In this document: in pieces, positions 8,193 through 15,926 of the stretch
Layout: each line of letters opens with the position of its first letter
How positions within the stretch are numbered: the stretch's first letter is position 1
NCBI GenBank assembly: GCA_946491675.1
Contig: CAMLYN010000003.1
Location: 1-24,080 of the forward strand
Direction of reading: 5' to 3'
Length of the DNA: 24,080 nt
Origin: an uncultured Mycoplasmatota bacterium
GTDB lineage: Bacteria > Bacillota_I > Bacilli_A > RF39 > UBA660
Position numbers and translations under genes: made by a program
The notes under the pieces: generated by a model
The model's database searches: none
What the model was told of the DNA's origin: nothing
The model's input: only the letters and a program-made list of their open reading frames with translations

Positions 8193-9071
8193 ATGGAAAA
8201 GATTATACAATATATTAAACTGATTAGAGTTAAGCATTATATTAAAAATTTACTTATATTTTTACCCCTTTTTTTTAGTGGATTATATCGTAATATGAAT
8301 AATATTTTTATTTGTATTTTAGGATTTGTGTTGTTTTCTGCTGTATGTTCTATTGTATACGTCGTTAATGATATATGCGATATAGATAAAGATCGAAAAC
8401 ACCCTAAGAAGAAAACAAGGCCACTTGCTTCTGGTAAGGTAAGTATTAAGGAAGCTTATGGCATTATTGCTTTCCTTATTTTGATTTCTATAATAATGTC
8501 ATTAATATTATTAAATAAACAAGTTAGTTATATGGCTATTCTTTTAACTTTAGTTTATTTAGTTTTGAATTTGTTATATAGCAAGTGGCTTAAAAATGTT
8601 GTTTTAATTGATGTTATTATTTTGGTTAGCGGTTTTTTGATTAGGTTATTTTTAGGTTCGGTTTTAATTGATACTTATGTTTCTAATTATTTGTATTTAA
8701 CGGTGATTTCAGGTGCATTTTATTTAGGTTTTGGCAAAAGACGTAATGAAATGATTAAATCAGATGTAAATACTCGAAAAGTTTTGCAGTATTATAACAA
8801 AGATTTTTTGGATAAAAATATGTATGTGTGTTTAACTCTTACAATTGTATTTTATTCTATGTGGGCAGTTGATCCGATCGTCATCGATAAGGTTCATCAT
8901 AATATTTTGGTGTGGACAGTTCCTTTGGTAATGATTATTTTATTCCAATATAGTTTAATTATTGAAAAAGATTCATTTGGTGATCCAGTAGAAGTTTTGC
9001 TTCACAATAAAACTTTACTGGCAACAGTTTTAATATATGTGCTTATTATATTTGTTGTTTGGGTGATGTAA
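8193..9071 (+). CDS. UbiA-family polyprenyl-phosphate phosphoribosyltransferase (DPPR-synthase-like)
   Basis: The 292-residue membrane protein has about nine helices. It carries the aspartate-rich prenyltransferase motif NDICDIDKD (59-67, D60/D63/D67), followed by the KKTRPLASGKVS motif typical of UbiA proteins. A GKRRNE motif at 181-186 is the second signature of decaprenyl-phosphate phosphoribosyltransferases; ubiquinone and menaquinone prenyltransferases have a different second motif. That subfamily transfers phosphoribose from PRPP to polyprenyl phosphate, giving a lipid-linked pentose that in mycobacteria is converted to decaprenyl-phospho-arabinose. The ATG follows GGAG (8182-8185). The downstream gene starts 1 base after its stop, so the two are coupled. 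No phosphatase or DprE1/DprE2 epimerase lies in the window, so the final sugar (ribose or arabinose) is open. Confidence 0.82.
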   Translation: MEKIIQYIKLIRVKHYIKNLLIFLPLFFSGLYRNMNNIFICILGFVLFSAVCSIVYVVNDICDIDKDRKHPKKKTRPLASGKVSIKEAYGIIAFLILISIIMSLILLNKQVSYMAILLTLVYLVLNLLYSKWLKNVVLIDVIILVSGFLIRLFLGSVLIDTYVSNYLYLTVISGAFYLGFGKRRNEMIKSDVNTRKVLQYYNKDFLDKNMYVCLTLTIVFYSMWAVDPIVIDKVHHNILVWTVPLVMIILFQYSLIIEKDSFGDPVEVLLHNKTLLATVLIYVLIIFVVWVM

Positions 9072-9072
9072 G

Positions 9073-10668
9073 GTGAGAAAAAATTTATATTTGAATGATT
9101 GGCAAATGAGATTACTTAATATTTTACTAGTAATCTCATTTAGTGGTATGGCGGCTTTTCTGTGTCGTGGTAGTAGTGAAAAGATATATTTAATATTATC
9201 TTGTTTTATTGCTTTAATATTTGGCTTTTTGATTATAAAATTTTTATATAAAGATATGTTTAGAAAAATTAGTGTTTCTAAGATTTTGTTATCTTTTGTA
9301 GTGACGATATATTCTGGAAACGTTTTCTATTCATATCATTTTGGAGAATTTTCCGAATATTATAAGCTTTCTTCTTTTAATCTATTTATTAGTTCTGTTT
9401 TGTTTATTTTTGCATTTACAAGTTTAACATATTATTTTATAGAAAAAATATGGCCTTATATTTTTAGATTTTTCAAATCTTTGTCTAAAAATGAAAAAAG
9501 GTATGTAGTAGGATTATTTATATTTGCATTTATTATAACAGCAATCGTTTATAATTTGACAAATGCATTTTATTCTGCTGGGTTTTATGATATTATTTAT
9601 ACTTCGGACAGCGGAGAAATATTTGCTAAAGACACTTTTTTTAACGTAAGTTCTTCACAGAATGATATGCCAAGGCAACCTCTTTTTGGTGTGTTTTCTT
9701 TGCCGTTTGCACTAATTTCTAAAGTTTTAAGTAATGTTTTGTTCTTTGTTCCTAATAGTTATCCAATTTGTACAACAGTGATACAAATTGTTTTGCTTGG
9801 AATTATTTCGATTATGATTTGCCGAATTTTTAATTTAAAAAAACAACATGAACGTAATTTTATAATGATTTATATGTCTTCTTTTATGGTAATATCTTTT
9901 GCATTTATAATTGAACAGTATATTATTTCGCTTTTTTATCTTATTTTGGTATTGTATGTTTATTATGTCCTTAAAAATAAAAACAATTATGCATATATTG
10001 GGTCAGTTGGCTCACTTACTACAAGTGTTGCTTTTCTACCTTTTGTGACGAGTGAAAAAGATGTTAAATCATATATTGGTGCGACTTTAAAATGTTTACT
10101 TATCGGGATTGGAATTTTTGCTATATTTGGACAGCTACCTCTTATTTTTAATTTTGTAGATTCACTTGTTAATATATTTAATTCTTTTGGTGGAGATTCT
10201 GTACCTTTTAAAGGACGTATTATTCAATGGATTTCGTTTATAAGAAATATATTTGTTACTGCCCCTGCTAGTTTATATCCTGGCCGTTTTTCAGAATATG
10301 GATATTATTTGGATGATATATATAATATTAGTAAATTTGGCATTTTGATTTTAATAATTTGTTTAATTAGCTTAATTCTCAATCGTAAAAATAAACAAAT
10401 TAAAGTTTTACTCGGTTGGATTTTATATTCGTTTTTGATTCTTGTAATTTTAGGTTGGGGAACTTCAGAAAACGGTCTAAATTTGTATTCACTTTATTTT
10501 GGATGGCCATTTGTTGTTTTGATTTATATGTTTTTAAATAAAGTGTTTAAAAACAGTGATTTTCTCAATATCGTGATATATATTATTACTATTTGTTTAC
10601 TGGTAATTAATGTTTTGGGCTTTTTGAATATTGTTAATTTCGGTTTAGCTTATTATTCGATAAATTAG
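9073..10668 (+). CDS. Polytopic membrane protein, putative GT-C type glycosyltransferase (paralogue of 20076-21686)
   Basis: I do not recognise the family. The 531-residue protein has about 12 membrane segments. A long non-membrane stretch (about 165-205) carries YDIIYTSDS (172-180) and QPLFGVF (202-208). EQYIISLFYLIL, ILNRKNK and a late SENGLNLYSLYF motif follow. All are shared with the protein at 20076-21686. Acidic residues in an extracytoplasmic loop, ahead of a Q/R-P-L motif, resemble lipid-linked-sugar-dependent GT-C enzymes, but this is inference. The start is a GTG at 9073, with GGGTGATG just upstream inside the UbiA gene and only 1 base between stop and start. The tight coupling to a polyprenyl-phosphate pentose synthase suggests it uses that lipid donor. 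A polymerase or transporter role cannot be excluded. Confidence 0.6.
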   Translation: MRKNLYLNDWQMRLLNILLVISFSGMAAFLCRGSSEKIYLILSCFIALIFGFLIIKFLYKDMFRKISVSKILLSFVVTIYSGNVFYSYHFGEFSEYYKLSSFNLFISSVLFIFAFTSLTYYFIEKIWPYIFRFFKSLSKNEKRYVVGLFIFAFIITAIVYNLTNAFYSAGFYDIIYTSDSGEIFAKDTFFNVSSSQNDMPRQPLFGVFSLPFALISKVLSNVLFFVPNSYPICTTVIQIVLLGIISIMICRIFNLKKQHERNFIMIYMSSFMVISFAFIIEQYIISLFYLILVLYVYYVLKNKNNYAYIGSVGSLTTSVAFLPFVTSEKDVKSYIGATLKCLLIGIGIFAIFGQLPLIFNFVDSLVNIFNSFGGDSVPFKGRIIQWISFIRNIFVTAPASLYPGRFSEYGYYLDDIYNISKFGILILIICLISLILNRKNKQIKVLLGWILYSFLILVILGWGTSENGLNLYSLYFGWPFVVLIYMFLNKVFKNSDFLNIVIYIITICLLVINVLGFLNIVNFGLAYYSIN

Positions 10669-10678
10669 TGCAAAATTA

Positions 10679-10687
10679 TGTTATAAT
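10679..10687 (+). promoter_or_regulatory. Internal extended -10 promoter before the PssD-like gene
   Basis: TGTTATAAT (TG at 10679-10680, TATAAT at 10682-10687) is a perfect extended -10. It is preceded by the same bases (TATGTTATAAT) as the promoter at 131-141. The expected transcription start near 10694 lies downstream of the GTG at 10688, which supports the ATG at 10715 as the gene start. There is no good -35. Confidence 0.5.
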
Positions 10688-10714
10688 GTGATTATGGAAA
10701 GAGTAGGGAATAAA

Positions 10715-11191
10715 ATGAAAAAGAAAAGGGTTATGTTTATTTCTAGTACTGGTGGTCATTTTGTTGAGCTTATGCAGTTAAAACCTCTTTTTAAGAAATA
10801 TGATTATCATATTGTTACCGAAAGGACAGATAATAACGTAAAACTAAAAGATGAATATGGTAAAAAAATCTCTTATTTAATTTATGGAACAAAAGATCAT
10901 AAGTTTGTATATCCATTTAAACTTTTGGCTAACTGTTTCTTATGTTTGTTTATTTATATTAAATTTAGACCCCAATATATCGTATCGACAGGGGCTCATG
11001 TTGCGGGACCTATGTGTTTAATTGGAAAGATTTTTGGCTCAAAGATAATTTTTATTGAAACTTTTGCCAATATGAGAACTAAAACAATTACTGGTAAGCT
11101 TGTTTATAAATTTGCCGATTTGTTTATTGTTCAATGGAAAAGTATGTTAAAACTTTATCCTAATGCTAAATATTTTGGTGGAATTTTTTAG
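10715..11191 (+). CDS. PssD-like (Alg14 family) glycosyltransferase subunit
   Basis: The 158-residue protein matches the membrane-anchoring half of split bacterial EPS transferases: VMFISSTGGHFVEL (6-19), IVSTGAHVAGP, FIETFANMRTKTITG and a KFADLFIVQW segment. One hydrophobic stretch (about residues 70-88) would hold it at the membrane. In this family (PssD, EpsE, CpsF; eukaryotic Alg14) the protein recruits the catalytic partner to the lipid acceptor; the pair usually adds the second sugar of a repeat unit, often a hexuronic acid or galactose. Reading frames extend upstream to a GTG at 10688, but the ATG at 10715 after AGGGAA (10704-10709) and downstream of the internal promoter fits better. 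Its stop runs straight into the RBS of the partner gene. Confidence 0.87.
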   Translation: MKKKRVMFISSTGGHFVELMQLKPLFKKYDYHIVTERTDNNVKLKDEYGKKISYLIYGTKDHKFVYPFKLLANCFLCLFIYIKFRPQYIVSTGAHVAGPMCLIGKIFGSKIIFIETFANMRTKTITGKLVYKFADLFIVQWKSMLKLYPNAKYFGGIF

Positions 11192-11201
11192 AGGTGATTC
11201 G

Positions 11202-11681
11202 ATGATTCTAGTTACTTTAGGCACGCAAGATAAACCTTTTAACAGGTTACTTGACGCAGTTCAAAAGCAAATTGATAATGGGGTGATTACTGACAAAGTT
11301 GTCGTTCAGGCGGGTTATACCAGATATGAAAGTAATAATATGAAAATTTATAGTCTGATTTCATATAAAGATTTTGACCGACTTGTTGAAGAGTGTAATA
11401 TTTTGATTACGCACGGTGGTGTTGCTTCTATTTTAAATGGAATTAGGAACGGCAAGAAAGTGATAGCAGCTGCAAGATTAAAAAAGTATGGAGAACATAC
11501 AAATGATCATCAGTTGCAAATCGTCGATGATTTTTCGAAGTCAGGTTATATTTTGAAACTAGATGATTTTGAAAAACTTGATGTTGTTCTTGAAAAGGCA
11601 AAAGAATTTGTTCCTAAGAAATATGTAAGCAATACAGAAAATTTTATTAAAAAAATTGAAGATTATATTGATAATAATTAG
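11202..11681 (+). CDS. PssE-like (Alg13 family) glycosyltransferase catalytic subunit
   Basis: The 159-residue soluble protein is homologous to the C-terminal half of MurG-type GT28 enzymes. It starts MILVTLGTQDKPFNRLL and has the donor-binding THGGVASI and the NDHQ motif of Alg13/PssE proteins. It would form the active enzyme with the PssD-like protein encoded just upstream. The start is the ATG at 11202 after GAGGTGAT (11191-11198); an in-frame upstream TTG at 11163 would add 13 residues ahead of the family's usual MI(L/F)VTLGT start and lies within the upstream gene, so it is rejected. The next gene follows after 8 bases. Confidence 0.9.
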   Translation: MILVTLGTQDKPFNRLLDAVQKQIDNGVITDKVVVQAGYTRYESNNMKIYSLISYKDFDRLVEECNILITHGGVASILNGIRNGKKVIAAARLKKYGEHTNDHQLQIVDDFSKSGYILKLDDFEKLDVVLEKAKEFVPKKYVSNTENFIKKIEDYIDNN

Positions 11682-11689
11682 GTGATTTG

Positions 11690-12739
11690 ATGAAAACAAG
11701 AAGTATTTATTTGGACGCAATTAAGGTTTTAGCTATTATATTAGTTGTTTTTAATCATACAGCTCATTTAATTGATGTTGATGATTTTTTTTCAAGAGTT
11801 GTATTTGTCTTTTTGTTTGATATTTGTAAAGTTGCTGTTCCGCTTTTTATCATGGTTAGTGGGTCTTTGCTGTTGAAGAGAAAAACAACTTATAAAGAAA
11901 TGTATGGTAGAAGAATTTTGAGAATTTTAGTTCCAATGTTAATTGTCATACTTATGAATATTTTTATTTTTAATAAAAATTTTAAATTTTCTTCCTTATT
12001 TGATTTTATTTTTACTTTGATTGGTGATATTAATGATGATATAATGCCATATTGGATTTGGTATTTATTTATGCTTCTAGCTCTTTATTTAATGACTCCT
12101 TTTATTCAAAAAATGATAAAAAACTTTAATGATAAAGATTATAAATATTTTATTTTAATTTTTTGTGTTTTGGCCAGTTTGGCAAATTATATTCCTGTTT
12201 TGACAAGTGTTTTTGGTGATAAGGAAGTGAATATAAATAATTCTTTTTTGCCTGTATTATTTTCAGTGTCAGTTGGTTATTATGTTTTTGGAAGTTATAT
12301 TTCTAATAAAAAAATCAGTGAAAAAGAGAAGAACATTTCTTTTTTTGTATTATTTTTATGGATAATTTTAGGCTCTGCATTTTTATTTTATGGTATGTTT
12401 TTTAGGGACATGACTTTTAACAGCTTAATTTATTGGGATTGCATATCGGTCTCAGTTCCTGCAATGTGTATATTTTTAATTTTTAAATATTATTCTAATT
12501 TTTTTGAAAAAAGGAATATTTTAAAAAGAAATTTACCTAAAATAAGTGGAACTGTTTTTGGTATATATTTGTTTCATCCGTTTTTAATCGATTCTCTAAG
12601 TGAGACGACGTTATTTAAAAGCATATTTGCGTATAATTCGATTTTAGGGAGTATATTTTTAACTTTAAGTATTTTTATAGTATTGATGGTGTCAGTATAT
12701 ATTGTGAAAAAAATTAGATTTTTAAGACAATTTTTATAG
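11690..12739 (+). CDS. Acyltransferase-3 family membrane O-acyltransferase
   Basis: The 349-residue protein has about 10 membrane segments. Its N-terminus SIYLDAIKVLAIILVVFNH with H23, then VPLFIMVSGSLLL (50-62), is the standard signature of acyltransferase family 3 (OafA/WecH type). These proteins add acetyl or similar groups to sugars of exported polysaccharides. The C-terminal motif GTVFGIYLFHPFL is also typical. The start is the ATG at 11690 with AGGTGAT (11680-11686) directly overlapping the stop of the PssE-like gene; a TTG at 11687 is less likely. A weak terminator follows it at 12749-12786, so it may end a transcript. Confidence 0.85.
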   Translation: MKTRSIYLDAIKVLAIILVVFNHTAHLIDVDDFFSRVVFVFLFDICKVAVPLFIMVSGSLLLKRKTTYKEMYGRRILRILVPMLIVILMNIFIFNKNFKFSSLFDFIFTLIGDINDDIMPYWIWYLFMLLALYLMTPFIQKMIKNFNDKDYKYFILIFCVLASLANYIPVLTSVFGDKEVNINNSFLPVLFSVSVGYYVFGSYISNKKISEKEKNISFFVLFLWIILGSAFLFYGMFFRDMTFNSLIYWDCISVSVPAMCIFLIFKYYSNFFEKRNILKRNLPKISGTVFGIYLFHPFLIDSLSETTLFKSIFAYNSILGSIFLTLSIFIVLMVSVYIVKKIRFLRQFL

Positions 12740-12748
12740 TCCTTTTAT

Positions 12749-12786
12749 ATGTTTTCTTGTTTAATTATGGAAAACATTCTTTTTTT
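12749..12786 (+). terminator. Weak intrinsic terminator or attenuator inside the locus
   Basis: ATGTTTTC (12749-12756) pairs perfectly with GAAAACAT (12770-12777) around a 13-base loop, followed by TCTTTTTTT up to 12786. The stem is AT-rich, so termination may be partial. It sits 10 bases after the acyltransferase stop and just before a promoter. Confidence 0.5.
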
Positions 12787-12787
12787 A

Positions 12788-12796
12788 TGTTAAAAT
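12788..12796 (+). promoter_or_regulatory. Internal extended -10 promoter before the GT4 gene
   Basis: TGTTAAAAT (TG at 12788-12789, TAAAAT at 12791-12796) follows the T-run of the upstream hairpin and lies about 36 bases before the ATG at 12832. It shares the ATGTTA context with the promoters at 131-141 and 10677-10687. There is no good -35. Confidence 0.5.
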
Positions 12797-12831
12797 GGTG
12801 TTGGATTTACTTTAAGAATACAGGTGAATAT

Positions 12832-13998
12832 ATGAAAAAGATAATGTTTATTCAGAATGAAGGCAATGTTATAGGCGGGGTTTGGTATGTAAATAAAACT
12901 TTAGCTGAGGAATTTGCCAAAAAAGGATTTGATGTCGAAATACTTTCAGTTAGAAATAATCAAATGGAGAAGAATGTATCTTGTAGTTCTAGGGTGAAGC
13001 TAACTGTTATAAACGGTGAATTACCTTGGAATTTAGTGAGAAAAAAAACTGTTATTGAACCATTAAAAAAATTAGATATTATTTCTTTTTTTAAAAGATT
13101 AAGAAGTTATTTTGTTTCGAAGAAAACGTTGCTTGAAGATTATGAAAAAATGCGAAGATATATTACTAAAGAAAATCCTGATTATATAATTGCTTCTCAG
13201 TATCAGGTACTAAAGGGAATTCCTAAATCTTTTTTTAATAAGACTGTATATGAACATCATCGATCTTTTGATATGTTTAAAATTGAAAGGGATAATTACA
13301 AGGTTATAAAAAAATATAACGATTTGATTTTTGGTTATGTATGGCTTAGTAAATCTGCTTTGAATAAGGCGGTTAATGCTGGTTTTAAGAATAATTATTG
13401 TATTTATAATCCAGTTAGATTTAGTACAAATAATCAAGCTGATGTTTTACTTAATAAAAAGCTTGTTGTTATTTCAAGAATTGAAAATACTTTAAAGAGA
13501 ATTAATTTGATGATTGAACTAGTCGATAAGGTTTTTAAAAATTCAAAATATAAAGAATGGATTTTTGAGATATACGGTTTAGGTGATTTGGATGAAGATA
13601 GTAAAAAAATTATCAAAAATAATAATCAGATTGTTTATAAAGGACCGACTGACAATCCCAAAGATGTTTTGCTTAGTAGCTCAATAAATTTGAACACTTC
13701 TGTTTCGGAGGGCTTTTCTCTCAGTATTTTAGAGGCGTCAATGTGTGGAGTTCCTACGGTTACTTTTAATCATGGTGAGGCTGTTTTTGAAGAAGTTTTG
13801 GATAATAATACGGGATTTGTTGTTAAACAAAATGATAATGAGTTATATGTAAAAAAATTAGAAATTTTAATGAGTAATGATGAAAAATTGAAAAGCTTTT
13901 CTGATAATTGTAAAGAATATTCAAATAATTTTTTGGTTAGTAATATTATAGATGATTGGCTTGAATTGTTTAAAGAGATAGATAAGGAGATTTTATGA
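12832..13998 (+). CDS. GT4 family glycosyltransferase
   Basis: The 388-residue cytoplasmic enzyme has a two-domain GT-B fold. The N-terminal half begins MKKIMFIQNEGNVIGGV, with the glycine-rich acceptor-side loop. The C-terminal half has VVISRIENTLKRINLMIELV, YGLGD, and the retaining GT4 signature EGFSLSILE with the EX7E pair E293 and E301, then CGVPTV. It would transfer a nucleotide-sugar to the lipid-linked intermediate, retaining anomeric configuration. I chose the ATG at 12832 because AGGTGA lies at 12822-12827 and the promoter lies at 12788-12796; a frame-open TTG at 12757 precedes the promoter. Its last 4 bases (ATGA) overlap the next gene, so the two are translationally coupled. Confidence 0.88.
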   Translation: MKKIMFIQNEGNVIGGVWYVNKTLAEEFAKKGFDVEILSVRNNQMEKNVSCSSRVKLTVINGELPWNLVRKKTVIEPLKKLDIISFFKRLRSYFVSKKTLLEDYEKMRRYITKENPDYIIASQYQVLKGIPKSFFNKTVYEHHRSFDMFKIERDNYKVIKKYNDLIFGYVWLSKSALNKAVNAGFKNNYCIYNPVRFSTNNQADVLLNKKLVVISRIENTLKRINLMIELVDKVFKNSKYKEWIFEIYGLGDLDEDSKKIIKNNNQIVYKGPTDNPKDVLLSSSINLNTSVSEGFSLSILEASMCGVPTVTFNHGEAVFEEVLDNNTGFVVKQNDNELYVKKLEILMSNDEKLKSFSDNCKEYSNNFLVSNIIDDWLELFKEIDKEIL

Positions 13999-14948
13999 CA
14001 AAGGTTAGTGTTGTGGTTCCGGTATATAATATTGAAGATTGCATAGATAAATGTTTGAATAGTTTAGTTAATCAAGATTTTGATGATTATGAAATTGTTG
14101 TAGTAAATGATGGCTCAACGGATAATAGTCAAAGTGTTGTGGATGAATATGTAAAGAAATATCCGTCTAAAGTAAAAGCTTATAAAAAAAAGAATGGCGG
14201 TTTGTCAGATGCACGAAATTATGGCTTAAGTAAATCTTGTGGGGAATATATTTCGTTTGTTGATGGTGATGACTATGTAAGTGATAAGATGCTTAATGTT
14301 ATGTATACAAAGGCTTTGGAGGGTTACGATATTGTTGTTTGTAATTTTTCTAAAGTATGGGAAGATAGTAAAGAACAATTTTTTTATAATCCCGTTATTT
14401 CTGATTATCGTGAATTTATGATTGGTTTTCCAATGGCATGGAATAAATTATATAAAAAAAGTTTGTTTGATAATGAATTTAAATTTAAAAAGGGTATTTT
14501 GTATGAGGATTTGGAATTTATTCCTTCTTTGGTGTTAAAAACTCATAAAATCGGTTTTGTAGAAGATAGTCTTTATTTTTATTTTCAAAGGGATAGTTCT
14601 ATAATGAATAAATCCGAATATGATGATAAGTTTTTGGACATTTTTAAGGTTTTAGGTTCTTTGGAAGGGCGTTTTATAAAACATAAAGCGTATGATGATT
14701 ATAAAGATGAATTTGAGTATTTAAATACTGAACATTTACTTTACAGTGCAAGTTTGCGATTTATTTTGTTTGGCGACAAGGGAAAAGAATTAATAAATAA
14801 ATCTATTAATATTATAAAAAGTAAATATCCTAATTTTATACAAAATAAGTATTTTAAAAAGAAAAGTTTAAAATTTAAAACAGTATGTTTTTTAGCTTAC
14901 AAAAAACATTTTAGATTATTAAAATTATTAAGTTCTTTAAAGAAATAG
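13995..14948 (+). CDS. GT2 family glycosyltransferase (second of three paralogues)
   Basis: The 317-residue enzyme has VSVVVPVYNIED (4-15), VNDGSTDNS (38-46), KKNGGLSDARNYG (65-77) and the metal-binding VDGDDYV (D90, D92). The second half has AWNKLYKKSLF and ILYEDLEFIPS, matching its two paralogues. It overlaps the GT4 stop in an ATGA and has AGGAG in the upstream codons. It acts in the cytoplasm on a lipid-linked acceptor; sugar specificity is unknown. The basic C-terminus is probably membrane-associated. Confidence 0.9.
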   Translation: MTKVSVVVPVYNIEDCIDKCLNSLVNQDFDDYEIVVVNDGSTDNSQSVVDEYVKKYPSKVKAYKKKNGGLSDARNYGLSKSCGEYISFVDGDDYVSDKMLNVMYTKALEGYDIVVCNFSKVWEDSKEQFFYNPVISDYREFMIGFPMAWNKLYKKSLFDNEFKFKKGILYEDLEFIPSLVLKTHKIGFVEDSLYFYFQRDSSIMNKSEYDDKFLDIFKVLGSLEGRFIKHKAYDDYKDEFEYLNTEHLLYSASLRFILFGDKGKELINKSINIIKSKYPNFIQNKYFKKKSLKFKTVCFLAYKKHFRLLKLLSSLKK

Positions 14949-14956
14949 GTGAGTAG

Positions 14957-15913
14957 ATGACAAAAGTTAGTGTGATAGTCCCAGTGTATAATACCGAAAA
15001 TTTTTTAGAAAGATGTTTGAACAGTTTGGTCAATCAAACGTTAAATGATATGGAGATTATAGTAGTAAACGATGGTTCAACTGACGCAAGTCAAGAAATC
15101 ATTGATAGGTTTGCAAATGATTTTCCTAATATTATAAGAGCTTATCGTAAAAAAAATGGTGGTTTGTCTTCGGCACGAAATTATGGTTTGGATAAGGCAA
15201 CGGGTGAATATATCGGTTTTATCGATAGTGATGATTATGTTGAATTAGATATGTTTGAAAAAATGTACAATAAAGCTTGTTCTAGAAATTTTGACGTTGT
15301 AGTTTGTGATGTCAGATATGTTTATAAAGAAAAAAATTTTATTGCTAGTTCGCGGATTAATAATGATCTTATTTCTAAGGATCAAGTAAAGAATCATATG
15401 GTTGATATATATCCTGCCGCTTGGAATAAAATTTACAAATGTAATTTATTTAACGTCAGATTCAAAAAAGGTATTTGGTATGAAGATGTTGAGTTTTTAT
15501 ATCGGCTATTTCCTTATGTAAATAGTATAGGTGTGGTGAAGGAACCGCTTATTAATTATGTTCAAAGAGATGGGGCAATTACTCATACTTTTGACGAAAG
15601 GGTTTATGATTATATTAGTAATTGGAACGGTATAGTTCAATTTTATAAGTCAAATAATATATTTGATGAATATTATTCTGAAATCGAATATTCATATGTT
15701 AGGTATTTATATATGACTTTTGTAAAAACAGCAACAAATTTTTCTAAGAAAGAATTTAATAAAGCTTGTTTAAAGGCAAAACAAAATGTTTTAAATACAT
15801 TTCCAAATTATAAAAAAAATAAATATTTAAAAAATGCTGTTGGGTTTTATTTGAAACATTTTAATTTGTTAACAACAAGTTTAGTATATTATTTTTATCG
15901 TTTAAAAAGATAG
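14957..15913 (+). CDS. GT2 family glycosyltransferase (third of three paralogues)
   Basis: The 318-residue enzyme shares motifs with the preceding gene: VSVIVPVYNTE, VNDGSTDAS, KKNGGLSSARNYG and IDSDDYV (D90, D92), then AAWNKIYKCNLF and GIWYEDVEF. The tandem position suggests that the two genes arose by duplication and then diverged in specificity. The start is the ATG at 14957 with AGGTGAG at 14947-14953 fused to the TAG stop of the upstream gene. It would add a further sugar to the repeat unit; donor and linkage cannot be inferred. Confidence 0.9.
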   Translation: MTKVSVIVPVYNTENFLERCLNSLVNQTLNDMEIIVVNDGSTDASQEIIDRFANDFPNIIRAYRKKNGGLSSARNYGLDKATGEYIGFIDSDDYVELDMFEKMYNKACSRNFDVVVCDVRYVYKEKNFIASSRINNDLISKDQVKNHMVDIYPAAWNKIYKCNLFNVRFKKGIWYEDVEFLYRLFPYVNSIGVVKEPLINYVQRDGAITHTFDERVYDYISNWNGIVQFYKSNNIFDEYYSEIEYSYVRYLYMTFVKTATNFSKKEFNKACLKAKQNVLNTFPNYKKNKYLKNAVGFYLKHFNLLTTSLVYYFYRLKR

Positions 15914-15926
15914 TTGGGAGTTTTTT

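Noticed and set aside
12757..12831. Upstream TTG start extending the GT4 gene by 25 codons
   Set aside because: The extension contains the hairpin, T-run and promoter; the ATG at 12832 has a proper AGGTGA site and gives the usual family N-terminus.
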